DNA of 64,000 nt from Bacteroides sp. CAG:1060_57_27 (GTDB taxonomy: Bacteria > Bacteroidota > Bacteroidia > Bacteroidales > UBA932): positions 156,068 through 220,067 of the forward strand of contig MNQT01000022.1 of assembly GCA_001915575.1 (NCBI GenBank), read 5' to 3'. The notes under the pieces were generated by a model. That model had not been told where the DNA came from. It did not search any database and was given only the letters and a program-made list of their open reading frames with translations. The translations under genes were made by a program, and so were the position numbers. Shown one piece after another: positions 16,129 to 24,182 of the stretch (the stretch's first letter is position 1; each line of letters opens with the position of its first letter).

Positions 16129-16530
16129 TTATAAATTCATTAAATCATTTCGCTCGTCGGTAGATAAATTGAAATTGTAGTATTTCTTGAGAACCTTCCC
16201 ATTCCGAGAAATATACAAGTCAATTTTCAGTGAAGATAAATTGACGACGAAAGCATAATCCACATCATAAACAGAATCGTACGAAAAGAAATAAGCTTCC
16301 TTGCCAATTTGAAGGTAAGGAGAGAGTGATTTATCCAGAATCTTACCAACAACGTGTTTTCTTACATTGTATTTATACGAAGGCGGGAAGTCTCCTTCGT
16401 AAGGAATTCCGGAAATGTTCAGGACGCTTGAACTGTCTACAATAAAAAGCATGTCGATCGGCTCTTCATCTTGGCCAGACACTTGGGCTAATCCCTGAGC
16501 CCGAATCTGTAACATTACATTTAAGTCCAT
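16129..16530 (-). CDS. Protein of unknown function next to the kinase (133 aa)
   Basis: A 133-residue protein with no recognised domain; it looks beta-rich (DYAFVVNLSSLKIDLYISRNGKVLKKYY). It starts nine bases after the kinase gene and is the last gene of the leftward operon, so it is very likely co-expressed with kinase and NADAR-like protein. No signal or membrane segment is seen. It could be a kinase partner or substrate. Confidence 0.6.
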   Translation of the reverse strand: MDLNVMLQIRAQGLAQVSGQDEEPIDMLFIVDSSSVLNISGIPYEGDFPPSYKYNVRKHVVGKILDKSLSPYLQIGKEAYFFSYDSVYDVDYAFVVNLSSLKIDLYISRNGKVLKKYYNFNLSTDERNDLMNL

Positions 16531-16539
16531 ATGAAATAG

Positions 16540-18030
16540 TTATTGGTTTAATTCAATAGTCTTCTCAAAACCGGATTGGAAGTCACGTATAAGTACTTTC
16601 CTAATGCCCACCCAGAATAACTTATTAAGGAAACGTGCGTCTGCTGAGATTACTGAAATGAAGTTCCCGATTAAAACCCCGTCAGAGGACGGCTGTAGGG
16701 AAAGGATTAGTGTATTCCCAAGCGCCATAAAGGAAACGCTATCTTCAATAGAAGGATAATGTTGACGGCACCATAAACGAGCCAACTGAGGAGATAAGTC
16801 AGGGCGATCCACGCTGTGCTGTGACTTTCCGCTTATAATCTCGAGTTTATTTGATAAGCTATCATCCAGAATATTAACGTTGACTAAAAGGCGCCTGATA
16901 TGGATTCCGGAGAACTTCTCAATAGCGGTCTTTTTGCCATCTGTAGCGGTCATAAAATAACTGTTGTCGTTCCATGCAATCCTCACTTTTAGCTCATCCC
17001 TAAAGATCTCAATATCATTATTGTCTATACACATTCCGACAATGTAGTCTTTATGGGCTATGTTCCAGAGCACGTCAGAGATGAAAACCCGGGACATACC
17101 CGTACCGGAACATATCGTTCTTGTCGTAAATGCATTGATATATGAGGAAGAACTGTAGTCAAGTTGTCCTGCAAGTAGAACTGAAAGGAAGTTTGAATAA
17201 ATCTCCTGGAATTCTTCATCTGTAACCAGCGAGCCCATTTTTTGAAAAACTGAGCAACTGGATATATCCATATAGTCTTTCTTTGAGAAAAGAAGGACGT
17301 CTCCTCCATCATAATCATTAATAAGTTCTGGCATCAATGCCATTGCTTTCAGAGAAAGCAAAATGACGGAGAGAGAGAAATCATCAATATGACGATCAAA
17401 ATCCTTGATGGTCCTTCGAGGATGCTGATAACCTGGTGTCCCAACCTCTCGAGACTCTTCACCTTCCATGCCAGGAACGAACATTCCATCGTAATCCACT
17501 AAGGAGAATACACCATTCTTCTTGACAATGATATTATCAGGTTTTATGTCTCCGTGAGCAAAGGGTTGAGCAAGAAGCCAACGTCCCAAATCCTTGAAAG
17601 TGGAGATAATCCGATTCAGAGCATCGTGATTATCTTGATTCTCAATCACATACTGGCCAAGTGTACTCCCCTCAATCCAGTCCATTTTCACTACAGGGAA
17701 CTCTGTTTCATGGGTAACAGAAGAGTCAACAAACAACTCCTCCTCCAAATATTCTACCTTAGCCATATAAGGCGCATTCACATTCGCGAGTGTTGAAGCT
17801 ATGCTCTTATATCCTTCTTGCCGACCGTCCTGATCCCGCGTAAAGCATTTAATGGCAAAGATCTCTCCTGTGTTGATGTCTTCCATCTTGAAAACCACAG
17901 CAAAGTTTCCGCTACTGAAAAGCGGCTTCCCATCGAATCCAAGAATTGGCCTGAGAGATGTCAGTGTCGCGAAGTTGTCTTCTGCCGAGCTGACGGCATT
18001 CATATATTCAGATATGAGGGGGTATGCCAT
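16540..18030 (-). CDS. Serine/threonine protein kinase with a C-terminal extension
   Basis: A 496-residue protein whose N-terminal ~270 residues are a eukaryotic-like kinase domain: a glycine-loop equivalent (LFSSGNFAVVFKM), the ATP-anchoring Lys in FAIKCF, the catalytic loop FAHGDIKPDNIIV, the metal-binding Asp in VDYDG (in place of DFG), an activation-segment end GTPGYQHPRR, and DDFSLSVILLSL. All key catalytic residues are present, so it should be active. The C-terminal ~220 residues are beta-rich and unrecognised, possibly a sensor. It would oppose the PP2C encoded in the facing operon. It follows the NADAR-like gene by 45 bases. Confidence 0.85.
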   Translation of the reverse strand: MAYPLISEYMNAVSSAEDNFATLTSLRPILGFDGKPLFSSGNFAVVFKMEDINTGEIFAIKCFTRDQDGRQEGYKSIASTLANVNAPYMAKVEYLEEELFVDSSVTHETEFPVVKMDWIEGSTLGQYVIENQDNHDALNRIISTFKDLGRWLLAQPFAHGDIKPDNIIVKKNGVFSLVDYDGMFVPGMEGEESREVGTPGYQHPRRTIKDFDRHIDDFSLSVILLSLKAMALMPELINDYDGGDVLLFSKKDYMDISSCSVFQKMGSLVTDEEFQEIYSNFLSVLLAGQLDYSSSSYINAFTTRTICSGTGMSRVFISDVLWNIAHKDYIVGMCIDNNDIEIFRDELKVRIAWNDNSYFMTATDGKKTAIEKFSGIHIRRLLVNVNILDDSLSNKLEIISGKSQHSVDRPDLSPQLARLWCRQHYPSIEDSVSFMALGNTLILSLQPSSDGVLIGNFISVISADARFLNKLFWVGIRKVLIRDFQSGFEKTIELNQ

Positions 18031-18075
18031 TTGAGTAGAGTTATGAATGGATGCTAAGGACGAATGGTCAGATGA

Positions 18076-18669
18076 TTAAAAGTCAAATGATAGTTGCCCT
18101 TCTGGTTCTCGTGGCCGTTCCATAGTAGGATAATCATCTTCAATATAGAATTTGATTAAACTGGCATGGGAGACAGGCTTTTTCTCGTTGAAACAATCAG
18201 AATTCGTATCGTAATCAAGGAGAACAACGTTCTTTTCCTTAGAAAGAAACCTTATCTCATCAATCAAGGCACCCGCTTTGTTCTGGAGAACCCAAAGATA
18301 AGAAGGTAGATATATCTGAAAACGAGCATCAAGATAACCTAACAACTCAGTGCCTGAAACCCCTTTCCTATGGCCAAGAGGCATGCCAAAACGTCTAACC
18401 GTCCGCTTGATGTTTCTCATCGTCGCATTGCTAAAGCATGACAAGTCAACGTCTGACTTTTGAAACACCTTCAAGCCCTGCCATATTCCCTCGACAGACA
18501 TAGAAGCATATCCAGGCGAGAAAGGAACCGGTATCCCGCCATGGGGGTAAAAGGGGCTCAGCTGAACGAAACGGCTATTTGACGTGCTTGTCACGTCAAT
18601 GATCAAAGCGCCAGGGTACTTCCGTTCAATGGAAGTAACCTTCTTTCGTTTTGATTCTATATAGATCAT
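18076..18669 (-). CDS. NADAR-like (DUF6939-type) protein, possible ADP-ribose-removing antitoxin
   Basis: A 197-residue protein whose core reads QLSPFYPHGGIPVPFSPG...SMSVEGIWQGLKVF. This lines up by eye with the NADAR/YbiA signature SNFxxxPIxV...TxEHxFQxxKF: the conserved Ser-x-Phe, Pro, Ser/Thr-x-Glu, Gln and Lys are all in place. RTVRRFGMPLGHRKG and ARFQIYLPSYLWVL follow as in the helical part of that fold. NADAR enzymes strip ADP-ribose from guanosine and are antitoxins of some DarT-type toxins, and a DarT domain is encoded in the facing operon. It leads the leftward operon with the kinase. I believe DUF6939 is the database name, but could not check. Confidence 0.6.
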   Translation of the reverse strand: MIYIESKRKKVTSIERKYPGALIIDVTSTSNSRFVQLSPFYPHGGIPVPFSPGYASMSVEGIWQGLKVFQKSDVDLSCFSNATMRNIKRTVRRFGMPLGHRKGVSGTELLGYLDARFQIYLPSYLWVLQNKAGALIDEIRFLSKEKNVVLLDYDTNSDCFNEKKPVSHASLIKFYIEDDYPTMERPREPEGQLSFDF

Positions 18670-18840
18670 ATTTCAACAGCACTTCAAACGATGGTCCCCA
18701 GTGAGTATTCAATTATCCTGGTTAGTTAAACAATATGGTCGTATTAGCCATATTTTCACAAAATTATCAATAATTGCCTGTATTTCCAAAACAGGATTCG
18801 TTAATCGACTCATCTTATGAAGATTTGCCAATCGATGGAA

Positions 18841-19047
18841 CTATATTTTAAAAAGTTCCAGCTGTCTTACCAATTCCGGTGATTGTTCAATTATCAGTTT
18901 TTTAAGTTGAACGATCACATCGCCCATCTCTTTCTTTTCGGATTTCAGTTGTTCAATTTGTACCCTCTGGTATTTTAGGTACTGTTCGAGCCTGAGCGTA
19001 ACAAGCAATACGTCTGCTAAAATCTCATCCATTGTATTTGTCCCCAT
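18841..19047 (-). CDS. Short coiled-coil protein of unknown function
   Basis: A 68-residue protein, almost entirely a predicted coiled coil (LRLEQYLKYQRVQIEQLKSEKK). It has the length and layout of small mobile-element proteins and of some phage regulators, but no DNA-binding motif is visible. The 170 bases on its left (18670-18840) hold no gene; they contain the upstream region of the NADAR-like operon. Confidence 0.45.
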   Translation of the reverse strand: MGTNTMDEILADVLLVTLRLEQYLKYQRVQIEQLKSEKKEMGDVIVQLKKLIIEQSPELVRQLELFKI

Positions 19048-19172
19048 TCGTTCTTTGTTTCGATATTACATCAATGATATACGCCGATTTGTGCTATTCT
19101 TACAAATGAAAACAAAAAACCACCGAAACCTATAGATGGAATCGGTGGCTAATGCGAAAGCGGGAATGGCTA

Positions 19173-19859
19173 TCAGTAAAGGCTCTTTACATATCGGAGG
19201 ATTTTCTGGCGGAGTCGCGACTTGCATGTGTCGATGTTGCCACCGGTCTTGTGCGTTATCTCCATCATCTGCTCCTTCGACAAGCCATCCTTCATCATTT
19301 CCAGCAAAAGTTTGTCGCTCTCGTTAAGGGTTGAAAGAAAACCGGTGAGTTGTATCAGCCGGCTCTCAGATTCAGAACGCTCTTCTACCTTCAGGAATGG
19401 CTCCACGATAGAAGTATCTTCTAAATCCATCCCCTCTATGACGTCAAACCGTGTTTTGGTTGTAATTACCTTTTTCAACTTCTTCGATTCGCTGATCGTG
19501 TAATTCCTTGCCACAACACATACCCAGGTCTTAAATGGAGTACCATGGTCCGGATCATAGGAAGCACTCCGATTCAGGATGTGTAAGTTTGCACTCTGAA
19601 TGAAGTCATCCACATCTATATATCCTTTCTGCACCCAGGAGCTGGCGTTTTTCATTAACGTAAACCGCACAGTGTCAGATATTGACTGAATAACATCATT
19701 ATTGAACAGTGACAGGTTTTTGCCAATTGATGAATTGCTTGAAGATGATAAGTTCCTGGATATGGTGCGTGAAAGATTTAGGAGTTGATAGATAACGACA
19801 GGTGAAGCTGTCGTCCGCCAAAAGAAAAGTCGGTTTAGCGTAACTCCATCTGTCCGCAA
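19173..19859 (-). CDS. Sigma-70 family RNA polymerase sigma factor (ECF-like)
   Basis: A protein of up to 228 residues with sigma region 2 (VDDFIQSANLHILNRSASYDPDHGTPFKTWVCVVARNYT, with the core-binding and -10-recognition helices) and region 4 (LNESDKLLLEMMKDGLSKEQMMEITHKTGGNIDTCKSRLRQKI, a helix-turn-helix). The two are joined by a short linker, as in ECF sigma factors. No anti-sigma factor is encoded beside it. Its place next to the kinase/NADAR operon makes it a candidate activator of element genes. The N-terminal ~50 residues have no match, so a later start is possible. Confidence 0.8.
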   Translation of the reverse strand: MRTDGVTLNRLFFWRTTASPVVIYQLLNLSRTISRNLSSSSNSSIGKNLSLFNNDVIQSISDTVRFTLMKNASSWVQKGYIDVDDFIQSANLHILNRSASYDPDHGTPFKTWVCVVARNYTISESKKLKKVITTKTRFDVIEGMDLEDTSIVEPFLKVEERSESESRLIQLTGFLSTLNESDKLLLEMMKDGLSKEQMMEITHKTGGNIDTCKSRLRQKILRYVKSLY

Positions 19860-19906
19860 AATGTCAGGACACTATGTCAAAGAACTAATCGTTCGCTTCT
19901 CGCTTA

Positions 19907-19914
19907 CAAAGATA
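19907..19914 (-). promoter_or_regulatory. -7 box for the sigma-factor gene
   Basis: Reads TATCTTTG on the minus strand, 47 bases before the sigma-factor start. CAAT instead of CAAA lies near the -33 position. The box sits between the gene and the IS, so the IS did not disrupt it. Confidence 0.5.
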
Positions 19915-19964
19915 TACTTTTTTCTTCTGAATTCTTACAATAGTTCGTTAAAAATCAGCCGAGC

Positions 19965-21182
19965 CTAAGCGGCTCTGGCAGTAAATAAAATGAGTTCCTT
20001 GAAAATTTTGTCAATTAATGTCGTGTCCGGTTTAATGCCGAACACGCAAATAAATCGTTCAAGCATATAGGCATTGTGTATCATCGACTTGCAAGATGAG
20101 ATGGAATACGGTATTCCCTTCCTTTTGCATGCGGCCTTTGCGATATTGATTGCAGTAAGCGATGCGTTGAAGTGGAACGCCAGCTTCCTGAAGTCGGTGG
20201 ACTGGCAGTTCGTGATCCCCGCGTACTGCTTGCTGTCCCTGAAGCAGAACTCCAGCTGGAATCGTGTCCTGTAATATTCCAGGACATCAAATGTCGATTG
20301 GTTTTGGTCTGTCGAGAAGTAGAGCTGCCATTTGTCAGTCCTGTCTTCATCGGGATACCACACCGCGAGGCTCACCATACGTTTCAGGGCCTTTGACCAG
20401 GCCTTCAGTCCATACAGCTTCCCTTTGTCGACTTCATGCTCCGTACATCTGGAGGTGTCAAGCCGCGAGAAGTCTATGGCCCCGTCATATTTTGGGGGAC
20501 GTCCTCTCCTCCTGGTCGGTTTTTCCGCCGTGGGATAGAACAGCACTGCATCGTTCCTGAACCTGCTGATGATATGGAATCCGTTGTCACACATCGGCGT
20601 GATGAATGTGCTCTTTGAAATGAACGCATCTGCCACGACAATGTTGGATATACGGTGTATTTGTTCTCGCCTGCTTACAAGATAACCGGCATACCAGTCA
20701 ACCAAGCTCTTGTCTATGTTGTCCAGGGTTTTGGTGTCGGGACTTTGAACTGAGCCTAAAGTCATGCACTCACGGTTGTCTACATCTATGACTCCGATTC
20801 CCATGATTTCAAGTCCCCGTTTGTATTCTCCGGAACAACCTGACCAGAAATATCCCAGCCATGGGGTTTTCTTTCCGGACTTGGGAATATAGGAAGGATC
20901 CACGGCAATGGCTTTTCTTGTACCCGGCAGATGCTCTTTGACAAGGTGCTCATTGAATGAGAACCAGTCGAATGATTCGTTCACGAAATGGTTGCGGTAC
21001 GTCTGTTCGGAGAACTTTCCTTACCGTCCCATCTGAAGGAAGTTTATGCGGCCGGGGATGGCCATGAACAACTTCATCGCATCCATAAAGACTTTTTCAA
21101 ACGGTTTTCCTATATTTGCCACTGATTTGAGGGCCTCAAGGCACTCGGATTGGTATTGCATAAGGATCGATTCTCTAGTCAT
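19965..21182 (-). pseudogene. IS4-like transposase with an internal stop codon
   Basis: The full frame runs from ATG at 21182 to 19965 (406 codons) but has TAA at 21021-21023, where ...FLQMGR-stop-GKFSEQTYRN... interrupts an otherwise intact protein. After the stop, the frame from 20984 still holds the catalytic core: VDPSYIPKSG (first Asp), VVADAF (second Asp) and YYRTRFQLEFCFRDSKQ, the Y-R-E-K signature of the IS4 group with the catalytic Glu. A Tyr codon changed at one base explains it. The inverted-repeat ends of the IS could not be identified with confidence on either side (19920-19960; 21190-21420). Confidence 0.75.
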
Positions 21183-21475
21183 AATCAGAAGGGGTGAGTT
21201 ACTTCTAATTTACTAATAATCAACGAATTATGCAATACTTTTCTTAAATGTTTTCCGGCTTTTTATCGCACTCCAAAACACTGAATTACTGCTGCTTGTA
21301 GATTCATCTGTTGACAATATTTCAATGAACTTTTATAGGGTTTGAGCCGGCCTTATCCGACTCGATTGTTAAATTTTAAAATTTTCGGTTAAAATTTACC
21401 GAAGTATTGTTCTTACAGACCAATTTGAAAATAAATATCAGAAATATTCCCACGTCCATCTTGTCCACCGTGTCC

Positions 21476-21512
21476 ACTCCGTCCACCAGTGGACAAAGTG
21501 GACAGATTGAGT
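21476..21512. repeat. GTCCAC/GTGGAC repeat cluster
   Basis: Alternating GTCCAC, TCCGTCCAC, CAGTGGAC and AAGTGGAC words form overlapping direct and inverted repeats. A related cluster lies at 6836-6875, inside the start of a small membrane-protein gene. In the minus strand both translate to LSTxSTxxRSG-like peptides. Confidence 0.5.
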
Positions 21513-21762
21513 ATAAGCGTCAGGGAAAGGATGTAGGCCGATGGGAATATACGGGCCGATGGTACCATGATCCTGCGTCCTGCCGATGCCGGCGTTGATA
21601 AGGAAAAAGGTACTTGCTCGTCTGCCCGTTTGGTCTCCGGCAGAGCCTCCGCCCAAACAGCCAGACCAGCAACCTCTATTGCCACCCTTCGCTGTGAGAC
21701 TGTGACCGGACAAGCCGGCCACAGACTCACGGACGCCCTCCGCTCCATTGGCCCTCGCCGCA

Positions 21763-21906
21763 ATGCTCACGCACTTTAAAGGAAAAGCGGTCACGGTCAG
21801 CAGTCGGTTGTTCCGCTCGCTGCGCTTGCTCCACAACCGCCAGCTCACCGTGCTGGTTTATGCCCCTCAGTCCCCGGAGGGGAAGATAATCACCCGGGAG
21901 CCGTAG
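21763..21906 (+). CDS. Possible 47-aa protein in the GC-rich region
   Basis: An ATG-initiated frame, MLTHFKGKAVTVSSRL and onward, ending LTVLVYAPQSPEGKIITREP. It is the most protein-like short frame in the region (balanced composition, alternating strand-like residues) but overlaps a hairpin and has no recognised homologue. It is listed for completeness only. Confidence 0.2.
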   Translation: MLTHFKGKAVTVSSRLFRSLRLLHNRQLTVLVYAPQSPEGKIITREP

Positions 21907-21945
21907 TGCCAGCGCGAGCGTCGTGCCCCGTATCCCGCTTTCCAT

Positions 21946-22079
21946 AACATAATCCCATCGGAATTGTGTAACAGCCGCCGGCACCGTCAGTGCTCCGCAT
22001 CAAGGAAGTAAGTATCAAGGGGTCAGAAGCCCGCAAAAACGGCCTACAGGGCGTCTGATTACACAATTCGGATTATGTT
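21946..22079. repeat. 21-bp inverted repeat flanking a GC-rich segment
   Basis: AACATAATCC-catcg-GAATTGTGTAA (21946-21971) is the reverse complement of TTACACAATTC-GGATTATGTT (22059-22079), apart from a 5-base insert in the left arm. About 87 bases lie between. The arms are AT-rich in a GC-rich setting, so they stand out as ends of a small unit or as a long stem. Confidence 0.6.
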
Positions 22080-23045
22080 AAGGACGCTCCGTCGTCAAGG
22101 TGTGAAGGTCATACCTTCGAATTCCCGGGTGAGGCGGCGTCGGACAAGCAGCCCCCCTCAAGGACCTCCGGCCTCCAGGCCCGTCGGGGGGCTGCGCACT
22201 TTGCGCATCCTTCGTGGGCACGTCAGTGCCAGTTCGGGCAGCGCTCCACCCACGTGCGGCAATGCCGCCCGTGACTTCCGCTTGGTGGCTCGTATCAGGA
22301 TAAATGAGGTGTTCGTGGGCGCAAAGTGCAACCACGCATACCGTCAGTGCAGTGCGAGGGTAAGAAGCCCGCAGGGAGCCTCAGTTCAGTGCAAGCAGTC
22401 CTCCGCCTTACGCAGCTCCGCTGCTGGGTCGTTCCAGGCCGTGACTCCTCTTCCTCCACAAGCTCCGTCAGAAGAGTCCCGTCCCTCCACTCCGCGGTAC
22501 GGCTTCGCCGTGTTTATCCCTGCCTGCTATTCCTCCATACCTCTGCCGGGAAGAATCCCGCCAGAAGTGTTCTGGGCAGGCAGGGGGCAGCCGTTCCGGC
22601 TGCTGGCGCAGACAGTGTCAGGCCTAACGGCCACGAGCCTTCTACCTTCGTTCCAGCAGTGGGCCGTCCCGGCCCAGGCCCCGGAGGCCGTCTGCCCACC
22701 CACGCCGTCGGTCTTTGTCGGGGTCTGGGAGCCTAAGGTCTCCCAGCCCTTGCGCCGCCAAAGCCCGCCGCCCCCTCACTCTTCCAGACCGCCTCCGGGG
22801 CCACGCTCCACTTCGTTCCGCGCCCTATGGCACTGGCAGACTCACAGCCGCCGCACAAAGCCCCCACCACAACCTTCGCGTCTGCGAGACTGCCAGCACC
22901 ATAGGCCCACCAGGAGACTTACGCCCCAGCGTCAGTGACACATCGACCGACATCTCCCGCCCGGACGGAGAGAAAAGGGTATAAATATATACTTGGAGGG
23001 GCAGCGGCTGATGCCGCTGCGCTTGCGTAAGTGACGGATTTTTAA

Positions 23046-23053
23046 TAACTTTG
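23046..23053 (+). promoter_or_regulatory. -7 box upstream of the 23120 gene
   Basis: TAACTTTG matches TAnnTTTG; the expected start site lies about 60 bases before the ATG at 23120. No clear TTTG at -33. Confidence 0.4.
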
Positions 23054-23119
23054 TGATAGATGTAAACCTCCTTTGAGATTACTATTTGGTATTGCTTTGC
23101 CCAAAACTTATAGCGCCCT

Positions 23120-23863
23120 ATGCCTCGTTTTTACCCATCAGTCCTGATTGCTGACGCCTACGGTTCCGTGGGTGAGGTGACCTTCTATCACCGGAACGGG
23201 AAGTGCTACTACAGGAAGCGCTCTCATAGCCGGTATCCGGGTACGGCAAAGCAGACATCGGCCCTGGACGTACACCGGCGTGCCCTGGCTGCCTGGAGGG
23301 AGGTCCCGCATAGGACGCAGTTGGTCTGGAACGAGCTGGCGGAAGTGGTGGAGCCTCACCGGCCGCCGTTCGACCACAAGGCCTACATCACCGGCCAGAA
23401 CCTGTTCGTGTCGGCGTATCACGGATTCGCGACGCTTGGGAACGAGCACCAGCCTTCGCCGGTGGCCTTCGACAAGTTCCCGCCGTTTGTGGTGTCGCTG
23501 GGTGATGGTGTAAAGGTGGATGGATGCCTGGTGATCCCTGCCCGGGTAGAGCTGGGCAGCTGGCCGGAGGCTTCCCGGTACCGGCTGCTGGCCAAGATCC
23601 AGCTCACAGCGCCGGGACGGTGCCGGCATCTGGGCAAGCTCAGGAATTACCTGGCTGAGGGAGACTGTGCTGCAGGCGTGGTGTCCGTCGTGATTCCCGA
23701 GTATGCGGAGCAGTTTGGATTCGAACTCGACCAATACCAGGTGTACGCCCGGTTCGTCCTGCTGGATTCCGTGACCGGCTACAGGAGCCAGTATCAGGAC
23801 TATGCTACTTTGATCTCAGCCAGGGAAGGGTCTTCCAGAGGCGAAGGGTCTCTGGAAGATTGA
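23120..23863 (+). CDS. Phage/mobile-element protein, relative of the 5696-6388 product
   Basis: A 247-residue protein with the same N-terminal plan as the gene at the other end of the element: a GS.G.VT strand, a basic K/R-rich stretch (YYRKRSHSRYP), then ALAAWREVPHRTQLVWNELAE and TGQNLF, followed by a beta-rich half. Overall identity is low but the W...WN.LA...G.NLF spacing is preserved. Function is unknown. It is the only rightward gene in the right third of the element and overlaps the convergent HTH gene by 59 bases at its 3' end. Confidence 0.6.
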   Translation: MPRFYPSVLIADAYGSVGEVTFYHRNGKCYYRKRSHSRYPGTAKQTSALDVHRRALAAWREVPHRTQLVWNELAEVVEPHRPPFDHKAYITGQNLFVSAYHGFATLGNEHQPSPVAFDKFPPFVVSLGDGVKVDGCLVIPARVELGSWPEASRYRLLAKIQLTAPGRCRHLGKLRNYLAEGDCAAGVVSVVIPEYAEQFGFELDQYQVYARFVLLDSVTGYRSQYQDYATLISAREGSSRGEGSLED

Positions 23864-24182
23864 CCTTATTTCCGCTATAAATCAGATAGTTGTTGTCCCG
23901 CCAAGTGTAAACCGTCGACCGGCTTACTTTCATCCAGTTGGAGAATTCCGACACGTTGCAGGTTTCGTGGTTTCCGGCAAGTTGCTCCAGCTTAGCCTCC
24001 AGGGTGGCAAAGCTCTTAATCTTCGGAGCAGACTCATCCAGAATGGTCCAGACATCAATCTTCTCCTTGCCGGCTTCCTGGAACATTTTGAGCAGGTCCA
24101 TCGCTTTGTTCACGTCGACCTGCTGGCTAAGAATTATGGAATCATTTCTTGTAAGCATAGCCGAATCAGAATATTTCACCAT
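23805..24182 (-). CDS. Small HTH-type DNA-binding protein (excisionase/repressor-like)
   Basis: A 125-residue protein with an N-terminal helical segment and a C-terminal stretch NVSEFSNWMKVSRSTVYTWRDNNYLIYSG that looks like a MerR/excisionase-type helix-turn-helix (MKVSRSTVYTWRD is the recognition pair). It overlaps the upstream ATPase gene by 17 bases, so the two are coupled. In a tyrosine-recombinase element such proteins often direct excision or control integrase expression. That role is inferred. Confidence 0.6.
   Translation of the reverse strand: MVKYSDSAMLTRNDSIILSQQVDVNKAMDLLKMFQEAGKEKIDVWTILDESAPKIKSFATLEAKLEQLAGNHETCNVSEFSNWMKVSRSTVYTWRDNNYLIYSGNKVNLPETLRLWKTLPWLRSK

Larger units (their letters stand above)
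21430..23020. other. GC-rich, hairpin-dense region without a convincing gene
   Basis: About 1.6 kb that is far richer in GC than the rest of the element. The longest open frame (22075-22938, +) translates to Pro/Ser/Arg-rich sequence with no domain, which is typical of GC-rich non-coding DNA. Hairpins are frequent: GCAGCCCCCC/GGGGGGCTGC (22148-22157 and 22186-22195), GGTTGT/ACAACC around 21803-21835, GGCAC/GTGCC near 22217, and GCAGCGGC/GCCGCTGC (23001-23020). The word GTCAGTGC recurs (about 21984, 22218, 22340). A large structured RNA or a decayed region are both possible. Confidence 0.5.

Noticed and set aside
22075-22938. 287-codon open frame on the plus strand in the GC-rich region
   Set aside because: Translation is Pro/Ser/Arg-rich with no domain or amphipathic pattern, as expected for random GC-rich DNA; competing frames on both strands are equally open.
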